NCBI GenBank assembly: GCA_002731275.1 | Contig: PCBK01000102.1 | Span: 1 to 32,640 of the forward strand | Direction of reading: 5' to 3' | DNA: 32,640 nucleotides | From: Deltaproteobacteria bacterium | GTDB lineage: Bacteria; Myxococcota_C; UBA6777 | In this document: positions 32,105 to 32,640 of the stretch, one piece after another | Layout: each line of letters opens with the position of its first letter | Numbering within the stretch: position 1 is the stretch's first letter | Position numbers and translations under genes: made by a program | The notes under the pieces: generated by a model | Told to the model about the DNA's origin: nothing | Seen by the model: the letters and a program-made list of their open reading frames with translations, nothing else | Databases searched by the model: none

Positions 32105-32640
32105 TCAGTAAATGAAAAACTCAGGGGAAGTGATTGTTGCGATACAAACGAGTTCCCAGGCTTTATCTGTTGCCTGAGCAGTGTTGAGTCCTTTTTTCTT
32201 CGCGGCCGCCAACACTTTGTTATACAGATCGCGCAATTGCTGAATCTCTGCGGTCGAGTTACTCGCGACAAAGACACCGTGGAACTTCAGGCGAATGAAG
32301 CGAAGTGCTTTGTTGACGTCACTACCAAATCGCGCGAAGTCTCTTGCGCTCTCGGCTTTTTTGGCATCTGCTGGGATGACCTTTTTACAGACGTTGGTCG
32401 CCATGTCGTCCATCAACTTCATGAACAACTTGGTGACTTCGTTGTTGTTCTTTGTGACTTCGATGTAGTCAGCTTTTCCGAGTGTCAGAGAGAGCTGGTC
32501 AAACATGTTACGATTACGACTGTCGGTCCAGGTGATGCCGCCAAACAAGTAGGGGATGGTGGCTTTCAGTTTATCGAGGCTCATGCGACGCGCTGTACGG
32601 CTCAAGAAGACCTGCAGAGGTGCCTTTTTGGGCTTCTGTG
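32105..32640 (-). CDS. C-terminal part of the DUF1501 partner protein (truncated by window edge)
   Basis: The frame is open to the window end, so the 5' part of the gene lies outside. The visible 178 residues are helical and basic and end with AWELVCIATITSPEFFIY; this type of ending (an 'ATL-TSPEF' motif) is common in the large proteins paired with DUF1501, such as the DUF1592/DUF1800 types. The family assignment is tentative because the diagnostic regions are not visible. An internal TTG (32605) and ATG (32584) are not likely starts since coding resemblance continues upstream. It is immediately followed by the DUF1501 gene. Confidence 0.65.
   Translation of the reverse strand, partial: QKPKKAPLQVFLSRTARRMSLDKLKATIPYLFGGITWTDSRNRNMFDQLSLTLGKADYIEVTKNNNEVTKLFMKLMDDMATNVCKKVIPADAKKAESARDFARFGSDVNKALRFIRLKFHGVFVASNSTAEIQQLRDLYNKVLAAAKKKGLNTAQATDKAWELVCIATITSPEFFIY

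Overview
The window reads as a chromosomal segment of a Gram-negative, free-living bacterium, most likely a Myxococcota/Deltaproteobacteria-type organism of moderate GC. This is inferred from gene content: a Ser/Thr kinase with a MopE-like cysteine-rich ectodomain, PEGA and Stig1-like cysteine-rich surface lipoproteins, a Tat-exported DUF1501 protein with its usual partner, and a fused EndoQ-UvrD repair enzyme. No rRNA, tRNA, CRISPR array, insertion sequence or phage module was seen. The lineage is an inference and no species is claimed.

Layout. (1) 38-3356: a stand-alone GyrB-like GHKL ATPase diverges from a tetR-cytochrome P450 pair, with promoters and a palindromic operator between them. 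(2) 3357-3772: a gene-free, repeat-rich stretch with 41-bp repeats, three adjacent hairpins and a 25-bp tandem hairpin array, lying 3' of a leaderless lytic transglycosylase. (3) 3773-9502 (minus): the transglycosylase, a Lon-like Ser-Lys protease, TrmH and a cysteine-rich lipoprotein. (4) 9731-18957 (plus): a Rossmann/DUF2520 oxidoreductase-like protein, the EndoQ-UvrD fusion, a polysaccharide deacetylase lipoprotein, a candidate structured element, and a beta-propeller/His-rich/M28 peptidase/PDZ protein. (5) 19010-22468 (minus): HIT hydrolase, MTA phosphorylase and an orphan histidine kinase, then a tiny secreted Arg/Tyr/Cys-rich protein behind what looks like a class II FNR-type promoter. 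(6) 22721-28646 (plus): Ser/Thr kinase, PEGA-repeat protein and Stig1-repeat lipoprotein. (7) 28679-32640 (minus): a second leaderless peptidoglycan hydrolase with three binding repeats, then DUF1501 and the C-terminal part of its partner, which runs off the window.

How the genes fit together. Much of the window concerns the envelope: two hydrolases without signal peptides, a deacetylase, a large secreted metallopeptidase, and several cysteine-rich or PEGA proteins probably linked to kinase signalling. The most notable single molecule is the EndoQ-UvrD fusion: its Pro-rich linker carries three successive QxxLF sites that resemble beta-clamp-binding motifs, one of them the ideal QLDLF. The most notable regulatory feature is a perfect TTGAT-N4-ATCAA box placed exactly 41.5 bp from the start predicted by a TAAAAT -10 element, upstream of the Arg/Tyr/Cys-rich protein. 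Several starts were reset from the longest open frame: TTG codons with good ribosome-binding sites begin the GHKL, DUF2520 and EndoQ-UvrD genes.
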